From assembly GCA_014529385.2 (NCBI GenBank), contig CM043968.1, positions 4,884,001 through 4,948,000 on the forward strand: a stretch of DNA of 64,000 nucleotides. Direction: 5' to 3'. Shown one piece after another: positions 1 through 12,010 of the stretch. Each line of letters starts with the position of its first letter. Position 1 is the stretch's first letter. Source of the stretch: Adiantum capillus-veneris. Lineage: Eukaryota; Streptophyta; Polypodiopsida; Polypodiales; Pteridaceae. The translations under genes and the position numbers were made by a program. The notes under the pieces are model-generated. The model did not search any database, was not told the origin of the DNA, and worked only from the letters and a program-made list of their open reading frames with translations.

Positions 1-239
1 GGCAGGCCCGCCGGGAAAATGAAAAAGCCCGGCGGGCCCCGCAGGGAAGAATGGAAAACCCAGAGGGCTAACCGGCTCTATAGTTTTTTGCAGGTCATAA
101 TCAAAGTCACGTTAACAATTAACGTGATCACATGATTTTTTTGTGTAAATATTAGAGTTATTGACGTAATCACCTGGTCGTGATTACGTTAATGAAATCC
201 CTGGCTGGAATCTTCCCCTCAAAATAGCACGGCCATTCA
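1..239. other. Unassigned left edge
   Basis: The first 60 bases are GC-rich with short CCGGCGGG-type inverted segments, unlike the AT-rich sequence that follows. The last 100 bases of the window have similar composition. I see no coding signal; this may be the end of an element cut by the window edge. Confidence 0.3.
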
Positions 240-2480
240 AACTCACATTTGTACTCTAAGATGTCAGCTCAGAGCAGAAGAAGATTTATCCCTTCAACAC
301 ACCACCCTTTTCTTCAAAGAATGGTGGGTAGGCAAATCAGATAGACCCTAAAAAGAAAGGAGTCTAAGAAGGAAGAATGCAAGAGAACTGGTTCCTAGAC
401 TAATCACAGCTAATGGCCCAGCTGATTCTGACCAGGAGAACCTTGTTTTTGTCCAACGGCACTTTGAGGCACTATTCAGTCCTAAAGAGATGATTACTAA
501 AGAAGTTGGCTCAAACAGGGCAATTATTTGGGAGCACAGAAGAAAGGTCATCCCTCCTGAGGATGTGACCCTAATCGATTCTCTCATAGGCCAAGCTGAC
601 ATTCACAAAGCAATAGAATCTCTCAAGCCCAATAAAACTCCTGGGTTGGATGGGCTGCCTGCTGAATTTTTCCAGGTCTACAAAGACATCCCAACCCCTG
701 GGTTATACTGGTGTGGGAGGAGTCTTTGAGGCACAGGGCCCTTCCTAATCTAATCAATACAAGGGTGATCAAGCTCTTGCATAAAAGGGACCCAAAGAAG
801 AACTAGGGAACTGGAGGCCTCTAACCATGCTCACTACTACTTACAAAATTTTTGCCTAGGCAGTAGCCAACAAGATTTCAATACATTTGTCTAAATGGAT
901 TAATGAAGAGTCAAAATGATTTATCAAAGGCAGGAGAATATTGGAAGCTGTTATAGCTCTTTGGGAGGGCATTGAGTATGAAAAAGAAATAGGTCAAGAC
1001 TTTGTTTTCATCAAGGTGGACTATGATAAAGCCTATGATAGGCTTGAGTGGTCTTTCATTTTAGACAGCCTAACTCATACGGGGTTTGGAAGCAACCTGG
1101 TTGGATTTGTAATGATACTATTTGGGAATGCCCATGCCAAAACATCCTTGAATGGAATGCTCTTAGCTGCCTTTGAACTCAACAGATTTGTAAGCAAGGT
1201 TGCCCATTAGCCCCGCTTTCTGTTTGTTATTGCAGGAGATGGCCTAAACTGATTAACCAAAGGTTGGATGGAAGTGGGACTAATTCATGGCATCTCTCTC
1301 TTTGGCACAAGCAAAACACAATGTCTCTCATAGTTTGCAGATGACACTAATGGGCTCCTGAGAAATGAGCACATCTCTCTCCAAAAAATTTGGAAAGCCT
1401 TAACCATCTTCTGCTCAGCTTCGGGATCAAGAATTAACCACTCTAAAACAGGAATGAGAGTTTTTCTCTCCCCCTTACCTAGGTGGATGAGAGATCAAGG
1501 ATGCCAAGTCATCCCTGAAGGATAGGTTTTCAGGCTGCCGGGGATCCCAATGGGATTTGGTATTTCCATGAGATAGAGATGGGATTGGGTAGTAGACAAG
1601 TTTAAAGGGAAACTAAATACATGGTTAGGGTTTCAAGCTAACATTGCTAGAAGAGTATTTGTGATGATTAACCATTTTATTTAAGCCTATTTGCTATTCT
1701 TCCTCAGGTGCTAGAGACCACCAAACACCCAACTTAGTGAAGTCTCTAGAATATGCAGGAATTTCCTTTGGTCAGGAGACCCCTTCAGAAAAGGGGCAGC
1801 AAAAGTCAAGTGGGAAGTTTGTACTCTTCCAAAAGGCTTGGGTGGGCTCGGTGTGAGAAATCTTGGTCAGTGGGCAGACTGCTAGCAGTTAAAGTAGTGA
1901 TAAGAGCCCTAGAGCAGCCTGAATCAGAATGGACCCTACTGTTACTTAGGAACCTCAAGCTGTTTCACATCCACAGGAACAATAATTGGAAGGATTTGCC
2001 CTGGATAACCATTTTCTTTGGTGCTGAGGAGATTACTCATGTTGGTTCTCCCCTACTCATCTCCCTTTGGGGAGCCTGGAACAGATACATGCCCCTCGTT
2101 CAGTTCAATCAGGATCACAGAAGAGGTTAGGCAATTAGGAAAGGGGAATCAATTTGGTGGTCCAAACCCCCCATCCCCCCTCTCCTCCCTGCTCAACAGA
2201 GATCAGCCAGACGAATTCATGCAAAGGGACTGCAAACCTGGGAAGACCTTTGGGATTTGTGTGTGGGAGAAGACGATGTCTTCTGCGGCTTGATGGCGTA
2301 GCGATTCCGCAAACCCAAGCCTTTCACCTTGTATGCAACACTGTGTGCCGTGACTTGCCGGACGATTGCCTATGGCAATTTCGCTACAGTGTGTGTGGTG
2401 CTCTGTGTGCAGTATCTATGTATGCATGCCGAATGTGCTTTAGTAAGCCTTGCGATGCACTTGCTTTATAGGGAGCTCCA
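240..2480 (+). mobile_element. Decayed L1-type LINE, 3' part
   Basis: The stretch carries the RT part and C-terminal part of a LINE ORF2 in order on the plus strand, broken by stops and frameshifts. The endonuclease half is missing, as in 5'-truncated LINE copies. No poly(A) tail or target duplication was found, so both ends are approximate. From about 2,300 the coding signal fades. Confidence 0.8.
396..2300 (+). pseudogene. LINE ORF2 reverse transcriptase pseudogene
   Basis: It is the remnant of a LINE reverse transcriptase, which would copy element RNA at a nicked target in the nucleus. Before the RT, near 430-480, reads FVQRHFEALFS, usual for plant LINEs. Near 610-680 comes SLKPNKTPGLDGLPAEFF. 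At 1,005-1,050 is the first catalytic block with FIKVDYDKAYDRLEW. Near 1,195-1,240, in another frame, is GCPLAP, and near 1,338 the catalytic FADDT box, just after a TAG where CAG is usual. The C-terminal block near 1,755-1,855 reads FLWSGDPFRKGAAKVKWEVC followed by PKGLGGLG. There are at least three frame changes and several stops, so the copy is inactive. Motif order and wording point to the L1 clade; family unknown. Confidence 0.85.
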
Positions 2481-3310
2481 TGAGGTGCCTTAAAGGCTTA
2501 TTATTTCAACGCCATCTGCAGCTAAGTTTCGCCAGCGCTGGCATTCGGCGCCTCAATTATGCCTATCCCTATTTTTAGCAAGTATGCCTTATGCAAGCTG
2601 TTAATCTTTTATTTACAAAAAAACTTCTTTTTTATATATAATGGCCAGTTACCACTTTGATACTACAGTAGGTAAGAAGCTTTCGCATAAATGAATTGTT
2701 ACATAGTACTGTTAAATTTGTAGGTGTTCCGGTTGTAAAAAAATCGATTACTTGAGATTTGGAAGCCACAATGCCAGTGAGACCTCGATAAACGCATGTG
2801 TTACTTGCCATAGAGTGCACATTTACAAAAATTTGATAAATTCAAGGATGCTAACATGCATCTGGAGAACATGTGTTTTTATCAAAGAAGGTAGCCCTCA
2901 CCTACAGCCATAGCCACAATAAAACAATTTGTTAGCACGTGATTGTACGCAGGTGATGTTGGGCATCCCAGTTGTTATCCATGTCGCAATGAAAAAACAA
3001 ACAGTCCTCTACATGTATTTTGTTTTTTTTTTTTTTAATAAGAGTCCTTGGTTTTTAGCCAATCAATCCCAGAGAGGGAGATTCCCACAAACCTACTATA
3101 TATCAAGTTAGTTCCAGATTTATTTTATAAAAGTTTTCGATGCCTAACCTTAGTTTCAAGAGCTTTAAAGAGATTATCAAAAAACTAAGTTTTTATAAAA
3201 AAACCAAATTCATTCTTTAACCAGATCGGGGAGATTTTAACCCCATATGAGCAAGCCCAAGTTAGCTCAAGACATATAATCCTACACTAGATATTAGATC
3301 TTAAATGGTC
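2481..3310. other. Non-genic AT-rich spacer
   Basis: This lies between the LINE and the next element. It is AT-rich with T and A runs. Short open frames have no recognisable domain and lie in biased sequence. No promoter, RNA gene or repeat boundary can be supported. Confidence 0.5.
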
Positions 3311-5363
3311 AAAACACCTCTTGAAGAGATAAAGAACCGCCTGGTTATGTATGAACAAAGTTAGAGCTTGATATGAACAAAGTTAGAGCTTGATTTTTAT
3401 TTCATTTACAAAGCCTAAAAGGCCTTTGTAGTATACTAGTAAAAGCCAAACCAACATACATCAGAGTGACACAGTAAGGTACACGACCAGCAAAACAACC
3501 AGAGGAGTCAGAAACATATGTTTGGATTTTTTCAAACTATAACAATACTAGAATTAAAAACCAATTAAATTCTTTCAAATACCATCATTATTAATAGTTG
3601 ATTCTCTTCATATGTCATAGCCGACATAATCTTCCATATAGCCAATAACAAAATCCCGTTTTTATCCTTGCTAACCGAGTATATAATAAAATCACTCCCA
3701 TCAGTTGTTTACCCAAAATTAAACAAAAACTGCAAATTTGTTCTTCTCATTATGAAAAAAAGCGCGGACAAATAAGAAAGTATGTTTTTATAGTGCAGGC
3801 CAAAGTTCCATTCTCTGAAAAATAACATGCACAGTAGGGCAAGTCATAGCATCAAGCTACAAATGGCCCAACCAGTACAAGCCAGAGATATAGTAAAAAA
3901 AAACCAGAGATCAGCCAAAGTATTTTCCCAAAGTCACCCTCTCACTCGCCAAAGAGTAGCCATAATACCATTACCTTATGTTAAATGTCTAATATGTTCT
4001 AATAATATCATAGCAAGACCAGTCGCGAAGGTCTAATCCCCACAAAAAAAGGCATTTAGCCAAAACCAAAATAAAAAAAGGCCAGAGACCATCACAGAAT
4101 CTTCTTATTATTTTAGAGACCTAGTAGCACCTCACCGACCCGAGTTTATGCAATAGTGAATTTTCTCAATTTCTTCAAAAATTCCAGGAAAAAACAACTT
4201 CCCCGAATTAGAGCATCACCTTTGATCAAACATTTGTCCAATTAGCTAGAGATTAAACAAGCAAACATTACCATTTATTCAATTTAAGCACCTTCATTTT
4301 AGCCAAACCAGTCCAGCCCAATATTCTTAAAGGCTACATGAGTGCCGAACAGATGAATAACCTGTAGACTTGGAGAGGATGACGACTCCACCAAAATTTT
4401 CTCCATACTTTTAGGCATGTTGAAGTCACAAAAGCTACAAGTTTTGAACGCACAAGTTGTAATCACAGAACCACGATGCTAAGTGAGTAAAGTACCACCT
4501 GATTTAAATCAGTGAATGTTTTATATATGATGATGCTCCGTCGTAGCAGAAGGGACCTGAATTATGCCAGGCATTCCTGTAATCGAGGTCGCCATTAGAG
4601 ACCCTGTTTCTAGGGATTTCTCTCAGCACACGATCTGGTCGAGAATAGCAAGTGTCGAGTCATAAGCGCTGCAGCGGCGCACCTGTGAACACAGTATATG
4701 CATGCAGAGGGTAGCGTGTGACCAGACCAATGAAAAAGAAGTATTGCAGAGGGTTACTCAAAATACATGCAATACAGGTGTAAGGAATTAGGGTAATTAA
4801 AAGCTAAAAATAAAGACAAGCTTTGAACAATATAAAAAGAGGATACCAAAATAATCCTTTATGAGCATCAATTTTTTTGTGGCAGTAGCTAGTTAGAAAT
4901 TTCCAGACTACTTTAGCTAGGTCGATACGCGGCACTTAAAATTTCTAAAGACGTATAGCCTCTAACTCTGGATGGTCATCACAGACAAAAAATTACTCAT
5001 AAACCAGACATATCAAATGAAACTATTATCGGTAAGATATCCAGTTGGGTAAGTTACTAGAAGAAACATATGCCAAGCACAAAGACGTGAGTTAATGTAA
5101 TATTGGACCCAATAAGAGATGGCAAGTAGCTTGGGCTATTCATACAAATTTTTATTAGGTTCAGGTAGCTATGTAGGTCTGTAAAAGACGAGCGTTTTTA
5201 AACTTCAGAGTGCACTGTAACAGTCTTGAGTAAATTTCAAAGAGTTTACAGCCAACTGATTACTTGTCTTGAGCTGTGTCATATACTTTATTTGCCATGA
5301 CTTATGATCAAGATCAGGTTTTAGACATAACCATTTCTTATCATTAGCAGTCGAGTGAGTCCA
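3311..5363 (-). repeat. Direct repeat, left copy (3' side of the element)
   Basis: It matches 9,162-11,493 along nearly its whole length in the same orientation. It contains a 22-bp perfect tandem duplication at 3,351-3,394 (unit begins ATGAACAAAG) that the other copy lacks. It has one copy of the 75-bp unit that is doubled on the right. No coding signal. Confidence 0.75.
3351..3394 (+). repeat. Two 22-bp tandem units
   Basis: Two identical, immediately adjacent 22-bp units. The matching place in the right-hand repeat has one unit, so the duplication arose after the two repeats separated. Confidence 0.9.
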
Positions 5364-5921
5364 TTAGGAGAACAACTATACTCTGTTATGAGCGTCTTTT
5401 ATTCACCCACTTAGGAACATCGGTTATGCAGATGACGTGGTGGACCCATCAAAATAAAGTGACGGGGGTGACCCTTTGCGGTTGAGAGCACTTCAAGAAC
5501 AATATATGTCTGGCGATGGTAACTGAAGCCATGGGCTTAGGGCCACAGTATTATTATGTGGAACATTCAATGAAGCATGGATTTCTTGAGCAGTTATACT
5601 TGCTAGCACAGTTTCTTCCAGACCATAAGATTTTTTTCTATCGCAGTTTTGGCCAGCCCCTCAGAGGATATTTTAACGGCACACCCCACACCAGGGAGTA
5701 TGGTGTAATTTTGGCCAACCGTATTTTACCTTTGGTTGAGCGTCCAAACACGTGTTATTACTGTGACAGCTGCTTGTGTGATCATGTAATGGATGGTTTA
5801 ATAGAGATGTGAAGGTGAAGAAAAAAAGGGGGGGGGGGGGTTTAAATGTAAGCCAGGATTTTTCTATCCAATTTATGTAGTGAAGCATGAGAAAGGACTC
5901 ATGTAATTTTGTGTGTATGTT

Positions 5922-5986
<65 letters not shown>

Positions 5987-6150
5987 GCGCGCGCGCGCAC
6001 GCACCCACCCATTCCCAAGCACCATATTCTAAGAGGTAGTAGACCCATAGACTATGGTCCTACTACAGAATTTTTTTTCATTTCCAAACATTTCGGAAGG
6101 AAACAAGAGGTTTCCTTTAGAAAGTGACAAATTCAATACTCTAGAGTATC
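5364..6150. other. Unique segment downstream of the RT gene, with G run and GT microsatellite
   Basis: It lies between the left repeat and the RT gene stop. A 98-codon open frame on the plus strand at 5,516-5,812 has no recognisable domain. From 5,828 there is a G run, then at about 5,912-5,998 a long (GT)n tract ending in alternating GC. On the minus strand this is the element's 3' untranslated part. Confidence 0.5.
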
Positions 6151-6153
6151 TTA

Positions 6154-7932
6154 TTATGGTTTAAAGAGACTAATCAAATTTTGTAGGTCAAACTTAAGGC
6201 CAAACGAGTTGTGCTTTTTTAAGGAATTGCAGATACAAGCAACAATTTCTTTTCTAGAAAACCCATTATTAATGAACTTGGTAATAAGAGTATTGATTTC
6301 CTTATATGCTGAAAAACTATCTGACGAGGCATACATTATAAGAAAAAGCATTCCTAAACAGGTGTGTAAATTATTTTTAAAGGGTCTGTTGCTTTTCCTT
6401 TTTGTAAATTCAAAGGATACGAGTTTGAGATTATCTCTTTTCCAGAATAAACGAGTATAAAAGTTACCCAAGAATGGGGGAGTCAGAGTAATCTCAATAT
6501 TCAAGAAGTGAGTCCTAGAAATGACCCATTTATCAAGCCACATTATTCCATCAGAGAATGTAGGTTCAATATTAAGACAAGGAGGATATATATCTTTAAG
6601 TGTATCTTCAAACATGGGATTGTTAAGGCTACACAGGTCATCCATAAACCTAAACGAATGAACAAAGTGTGCGAGTAACAAAGCCCTGGCAGGGTCACTT
6701 AACATTTGTAAGAGCCATTGGTATTCGAAGTGACAAAGATAGACATTACAAATAACAGGAGAGCAAGAAAATCCCAGTGGGATCCCTAAAATTTGTTTGT
6801 AGCAAGTAACCCCTATTTGGAGACAGCAATTATTAAGGAGCCAAAAGATATATCTATATAGATCATCTTCTTTAAAGACGAAAGGTGTAGACTTTTTTAA
6901 TTTTTTTACCCAGCCTTTATTCTTTTTTGTTGAGATACATGTATATCCAAGTTTTGCTCTGTGGGAAAAAGCTAACTTTATAAGATTAGATAATGTATTA
7001 AAAAGACCATAAGATCCTTTTAGAGAAATATTTTCATAACATTGTGTTATGTATGACGTAAAGATAGAGAAAATGTTTTCTGGGAGGTTAATAGAAACCT
7101 CCATCGCATTTTTTATAATCCAAAACGGGCAGCAATCTAAATTTCTGAATTGTCTAAGATCATTACGCTTAATGGTGCAAATTGCTTCAATTTCTAGAAA
7201 AATAAAATTTAAGCTAAAGGTGATGTCATTCGTAATACAGGAAAACAGGCTATTAGAAGCATCAGAAATCCATCTAAATTTATGTTTATGATTTTTATAA
7301 GTTGGGAAGAGTACAAGAATTTTTAGAGAGTTAGGACAATAACCAAGTCCTAATAAATCATTATTTAGAAGTGTAGAAGTTCTAAGCGGAGAGGTATCAA
7401 GTTTAAAAAAATCCACACCATTAAGTCTGGAATAGGCAGAATCAAAAGCTAGTTTTTTACATATAAAGGAAGCAGTATTTGAGGCTTTATCAAGGCCAAT
7501 CATGAACCATCTCTCCTTAATATCATGGATGGAAGTCTTAATTTTAGGAGTTAGCCAGGTAGTCTCAGTACTTAGCCACACTTGCGGCATAAGACTGATC
7601 CTTTTCCAAAAAATTTCTTTGAGTGAAGAGGTAAGTAGAATGTGAACATCAACCTCCAGTTGGAGTTTAAAGGCCAAGTCGGCCAGGCATTCAAGTAGAG
7701 CCAATAAGGCAAGCTGAGGATTTAGTGGAAGAGGAAGAATATATTTCAAGCCTTTACTCAAGAGGCTCCTCACAGGAGTATCAGATATGATTTCTAAGTT
7801 AGAATTACAAACATATAAGCCAAAGTTAGTAAAAGTCTTACAAAACTTTGGAAATAGGTGACAAGCGCAGACAGGAACCTCTTCATTGTGGAGGAAATCA
7901 TTTGAATAAAAAAGATTTTTGATAGACGGCAA
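6154..7932 (-). pseudogene. Penelope-like reverse transcriptase, catalytic part
   Basis: A 592-codon open frame whose second half is a reverse transcriptase. Motifs in order: LFPTYKNHKHKFRWIS (template-grip block, KTHK-like), the TQCYENISL block, GIPLGFSCSPVICNVYL, the catalytic FRFMDDL at about 6,634-6,654, and THFLNIEITL, equivalent to the FLDI block. The two aspartates of the DD box are present. In the first catalytic block the expected aspartate (family pattern DxTxCYE) is tyrosine, codon TAC at 7,053-7,051, one base from GAC, so this copy is probably dead. No GIY-YIG endonuclease follows the RT; the gene ends soon after, as in endonuclease-lacking Penelope relatives. A TAG separates it from the open frame upstream in the same frame. 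The group call is tentative. Confidence 0.65.
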
Positions 7933-8220
7933 CTATTTCCATCCAAACGTCACACCTTTTAGCAACAGATTTGATCCAAAAACATGTCTAAAGCATTCAG
8001 GGAAAATAGATTGGGGAGTTAAAAATTCCAAAATCTTGCTAGTAAACAAGCTCTGTGAAAATATTCTATTACATGCTTCTTCCTTCGGAGGTAGGTAAAG
8101 TTTTCCACATGCGTTCCTTCGTACCTTCACATTACATATCCAAAAGATTTTGGATTGGTAGGTTTCTGCCACAACCTCTAAAATAACTTCTAGCTCTCCC
8201 TCTCCCAAAAGCAGAATCAC
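7933..8220 (-). pseudogene. N-terminal continuation of the RT protein
   Basis: A 95-codon segment in the same frame as the RT gene, separated only by one TAG at 7,935-7,933. It reads as a natural upstream continuation with no spacer. No known domain recognised; it is rich in hydrophobic and cysteine residues. Most likely part of one long RT-element protein interrupted by a single nonsense change. Confidence 0.55.
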
Positions 8221-8366
8221 TAGAGGAGGGAGTCAAGAAAGAGGTGTAAGAAGCCGACGGAGAGACAAGATGTTGGGGCATTTGGAAACTTGAGTTTCAT
8301 CATCATCCATATTAGGCTTGATTTGCCCAACCATACTTTTGATTCCTTTATAACCTCCATAAGTGG

Positions 8367-9017
8367 TTAACGTGTGCCACAACCTTCAGAACCAAGCTCT
8401 TGGAGGGTGTCACACATAATCGATTTGTAATGTATAAAGGTGATTTGAGCTAAGACCAGATCCTTAGCTTGTCCACCAAGCCACCACGAACAGAAGAGGG
8501 AAAGATGAAACTCTCTTGCTTTGTCAGGAAAGATATTTGGAAGATTTTTGAGGGCGTACCAAATAGCATGGTCAAACCAAATGATGCTTGACTCACAAGC
8601 AGCTTTAGGATCTAAAAATCTGCATGCACACTTAAGGTAAGGTCTGAACACATTCCATATTGTTTCAGTGTAGTAATCAACATTATTTTTACTAAAGGTC
8701 ATCATACCTTTGGTTCTTGCATATAAACATGTATTAGATCCGCATTTTTTATCATCAAGGAAATTCATATTGAAAGGAGCTTTAATCAGATCTCCTTTAT
8801 CCAGGAGCTGAATCTCTTTAAGAACCTTAATCTTGCATTCTTCAATAGTGGCAGGTGCCAGGCTGGCAAGGAAGACCCAAGTTTTCATAGAAATGGGTGC
8901 AAGAAACGCTTTATTTGGGAACAACCAAAGTCTGTGCTCTACACCCAAGGATTCTACTTCAATCTGTCGTGATGGTAAAAAAGGAAAGGCCCTAGAGAAT
9001 TTTGGCACCATATCCAA
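8367..9017 (-). pseudogene. Further upstream part of the RT-element protein
   Basis: A 216-codon open segment on the same strand but in another frame, ending about 150 bp before the next segment. The sequence is non-repetitive, with Cys and Trp residues and alternating charged and hydrophobic stretches typical of a real protein, but I recognise no domain. It begins 144 bp inside the right-hand repeat's edge. Either it is the N-terminal domain of the RT protein split by a frameshift, or a separate first gene. Confidence 0.5.
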
Positions 9018-9161
9018 AAGGGAAGCTTCACTGAGTGAACAAAGGTCCTTCTAAAATTATTTCACAGCTTCCAATGCCGCAGCATCTCTACAAAAGAGGC
9101 TGCTAGGTGAAGGGACTATTGGAGTAGAGGGAGCAATAACAAAGATGGGACTAAGCCTACA

Positions 9162-11493
9162 AAAACACCTCTTGAAGAGATAAAGGACCACCTGGTTATG
9201 TATGAATGAAGTTAGAGCTTGATTTTTATTTCATTTACAAAGCCTAAAAGGCCTACGTAGTATATTAGAGAAAGCTAAACCAACATACATCAGAGCGACA
9301 CAGTAAGTACAGGACCAGCAGACCAACCAGAGGAGTCTGAAACATATGTTTGGATTCTTTCAAACGATACCAATACTAGAATTAAGAACCAATTAAATCC
9401 TTTCAAATACCATCATTAGTAACAGTTGATTCTCTTCCTATGTCATAGCAGACACAATTCCATATAGCCAGTAACAAATTCCTGTTTTTATCCTTGCTAA
9501 CCGAGTATATAATAAGATCACTCCCATCAGTTGTTTACCCAAAATTAAATAGAAACTGTAGATTTGTTCTTCTCATTATGAAAATAAGCGCGAATAAATA
9601 AGAAAGTATGTTTTTATAGTCCAGTCCAAAGTGCCATTCTTTGAAAAATAACTACACAGCAGGGCAGGTCATAGAATCAAGCTAGAAATGGCCCAAACAG
9701 TACAAGCTAGAGATATAGTAAAAAAAAAATCCAGAGATCTGTCAAAGTATTTTCCCAAAGTCATCCTCTCACTCGCCAGAGAGTAGCCATAATACCATTA
9801 CCCCATGTTAAATGTCTAATATGTTCTGATAATATCACAGCCAGACCAGCCAAGAAGGTCTAATCCCCAGGGAAAAGGCATTCAGCCAAAACCAGAATAA
9901 AAAAGGCCAGAGACCATCATAGGCTTATTCAAGGACCATCTCTCATACTAGCAAGTATCAAATATACCATCAGCCCTTTATAGATATCTACACACTAGCT
10001 GGAGATAACCATTTTTATATTCTTCTTCACAGCATCATGCAGGTATGCAATCATCCTCCTATGCAGTGATATAATGAGAGCAAATAAGGGTAAGTTTAAA
10101 TGGAGCAAGGCTTAGATTATTTAAAAGTCGGTGACCCAAACCATAACAGGCAAGATGTATCCAGTAACCATAAGTCATCAATATATACAAGTGGGAAAGT
10201 GATGTAAGAAGGCAAAAGTATTCAAGCTTTAAACAACAAGAAAAACACTACATTATTTGGGTGTGTGATGCTCAACATCCTCTACAAATTTTTCCAATAC
10301 CTGGCTGCACCTCAGTTACCAGACAATGAATCTTCTTAATAGTTTAGAGACCTGGCAGCACCTCAGTGACCTAAGTTTATGCAATAGTGAATTTTATCAA
10401 TTTCTTCAAAGATTCCAGCTAAAAACAAACTTCCCCGAATCAAAGAATCATCTTTAATCAAACATTTGTCCAATTAGATAGAGATTAAACAAACAAAGAT
10501 TACCATTTATTCAATTTAAGCACCTTCATTTTAGCCAAACCAGTGCAGCCCAATAGCGATACAAACTTAAATAGCCAATCTTAAAGGCTACAATAGCCAA
10601 TCTTAAAGGCTACATGAGTGTCGAACATATAAATAACCTATAGACTTGGAGAGGATGATGAATCCACCAAAATTTTCTCCATACTTTTAGGCATGTTGAA
10701 TTCACAACAGCTTACAATTTTTGAATGCACAAGCTGTAATCACAGAACCACGTTGCTAAGTGAGTAAAGTACTGACCTGATGTAAACCAAAGAAGATTTT
10801 ATAGATGATGATGCCCCATTTTAGCAGGAGGAACCCGGATTATGCCAGGCATTCCCATAATCCAGGTCGCCATTGATGACCCTGTTTCCAAAGATTTCTC
10901 TCAGCACACAATCCAGTCAAGAATAGCAAGTGTCGAGTCATAAGCGTTGCAGTTGTGCACCTATGAACACACTATATGCACGCAGAGGGTAGTGTGCAGC
11001 CAGGCCGATGAAAGAGAAGTATTGCAGTTGTGCACCTATGAACACACTATATGCACGCAAAGGGTAGTGTGCAGCCAGGCCGATGAAAGAGAAGTATTGC
11101 AGAGGGTTACTCAAAATACATGCAATACAGGTGTAAGGCATTTTTTGGGTAATTAAAAGCTAAAAATAAAGACAAGCTTTGAACAATTTAAATAGAGGAT
11201 ACCAAAAAAATCCTTTATGAGCATCAATATTTTTGTGACCCAATAAGAGATGGCAAGTAGATTGGGCTATTCGTACAGATATTTATTAGGTTCAGGTAGC
11301 TATGTAGGTCTATAAAAGACGGGCGTTTTTAAACTTCAGAGTGCACTGTAACAGTCTTGAGTAAATTTCAAAGAGTTTACAACCAACTGATTACTTGTCT
11401 TAAGCTGTCATATACTTTATATGGTATGACTTATAATCAAGATCAACTTTTAGACATAACCATTGCTTATCATCAGCAGTCGAGTGAGTCATC
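9162..11493 (-). repeat. Direct repeat, right copy (5' side of the element)
   Basis: The partner of 3,311-5,363. It holds an extra block at roughly 9,930-10,330, a 24-bp duplication near 10,570-10,615 (AATAGCCAATCTTAAAGGCT unit) and a doubled 75-bp unit. On the minus strand it lies upstream of the RT gene and would have to contain the promoter. No coding signal. Confidence 0.75.
10947..11096. repeat. Two 75-bp tandem units
   Basis: Two adjacent 75-bp units starting TTGCAGTTGTGCACC, nearly identical. The left repeat has one unit near 4,669-4,765. Since 75 is divisible by three, open frames run through on both strands, but these are by-products of the duplication. Confidence 0.9.
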
Positions 11494-12010
11494 GTAAAAA
11501 ATGAAATTGGTTTAAAAGTGTCAAAATTGACTCATTTGCCTCCAAAACTGTCCCAAAACATATACTAACTTCAAAAAGTCAATTCCCCCCCCCCCCCCCC
11601 CCCCCCCCAAAATCCACTTTTCTCTCTCTATCACTACTTTTCTCTCCCACACTCTCCCTCCTCCCATTCTCTCTCTACAGTCAAGGCAGCCATAGCCAAA
11701 AGCTTTCCACCACTCTCTTCCTCTCTCCATAGCTCCCCCTTCTCTCACACCTCCATCAACCCTCTACAGTCCCACACCCCATAGCCCACAGCTCACCACT
11801 ATCCTCTCTACCTCTCACTCCTCCCCTCTTTCTCTATCTCTACTGTCAAAGCCACCATATCCACCATAGGCAGCTCACCTCACCCTCCCCTCAGCTCCTC
11901 ATTCTCTCTCCACAGTACCCACACACAATAGCCCACAGCCTTGCCCACTTCTCTCCCTCACCTTCCTCCCACCCCATTCCCAATCCCTTCCTAAGTCCAA
12001 CTTCCCAAGC
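11494..12010. other. Pyrimidine-rich leader with C run
   Basis: It starts exactly where the Penelope-like element's repeat ends. It holds a run of about 23 C at 11,586-11,608 followed by 400 bp of CT-rich sequence, which could be the 5' untranslated region of the gene at 12,011. The sequence TTGACTC...CCTCCAAAACT near 11,528-11,550 recurs inverted near 20,080-20,103, a weak hint of terminal inverted repeats of the composite element. Confidence 0.4.

Larger units (their letters stand above)
3311..11493 (-). mobile_element. Penelope-like retroelement with LTR-like direct repeats
   Basis: Two direct repeats (3,311-5,363 and 9,162-11,493) bracket a 3.8-kb unique centre that carries a minus-strand RT gene. 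Both start at AAAACACCTCTTGAAGAG and both end at AGCAGTCGAGTGAGTC, so they share edges and differ only by internal indels: a block around 9,930-10,330 only in the right copy, and about 230 bp near 4,880-5,100 only in the left copy. Penelope-like elements are known to carry terminal repeats called pLTRs; this arrangement resembles that, although these are long. I found no clear target duplication and no TG...CA ends, so a simple LTR retrotransposon is less likely. The alternative is a tandem dimer of a longer element. Confidence 0.6.

Noticed and set aside
5516-5812. 98-codon open frame on plus
   Set aside because: No domain, opposite strand to the element's genes and downstream of its RT gene.
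10938-11156. Open frames on both strands with internal protein repeats
   Set aside because: They come from the 75-bp tandem duplication, which the other element copy lacks.
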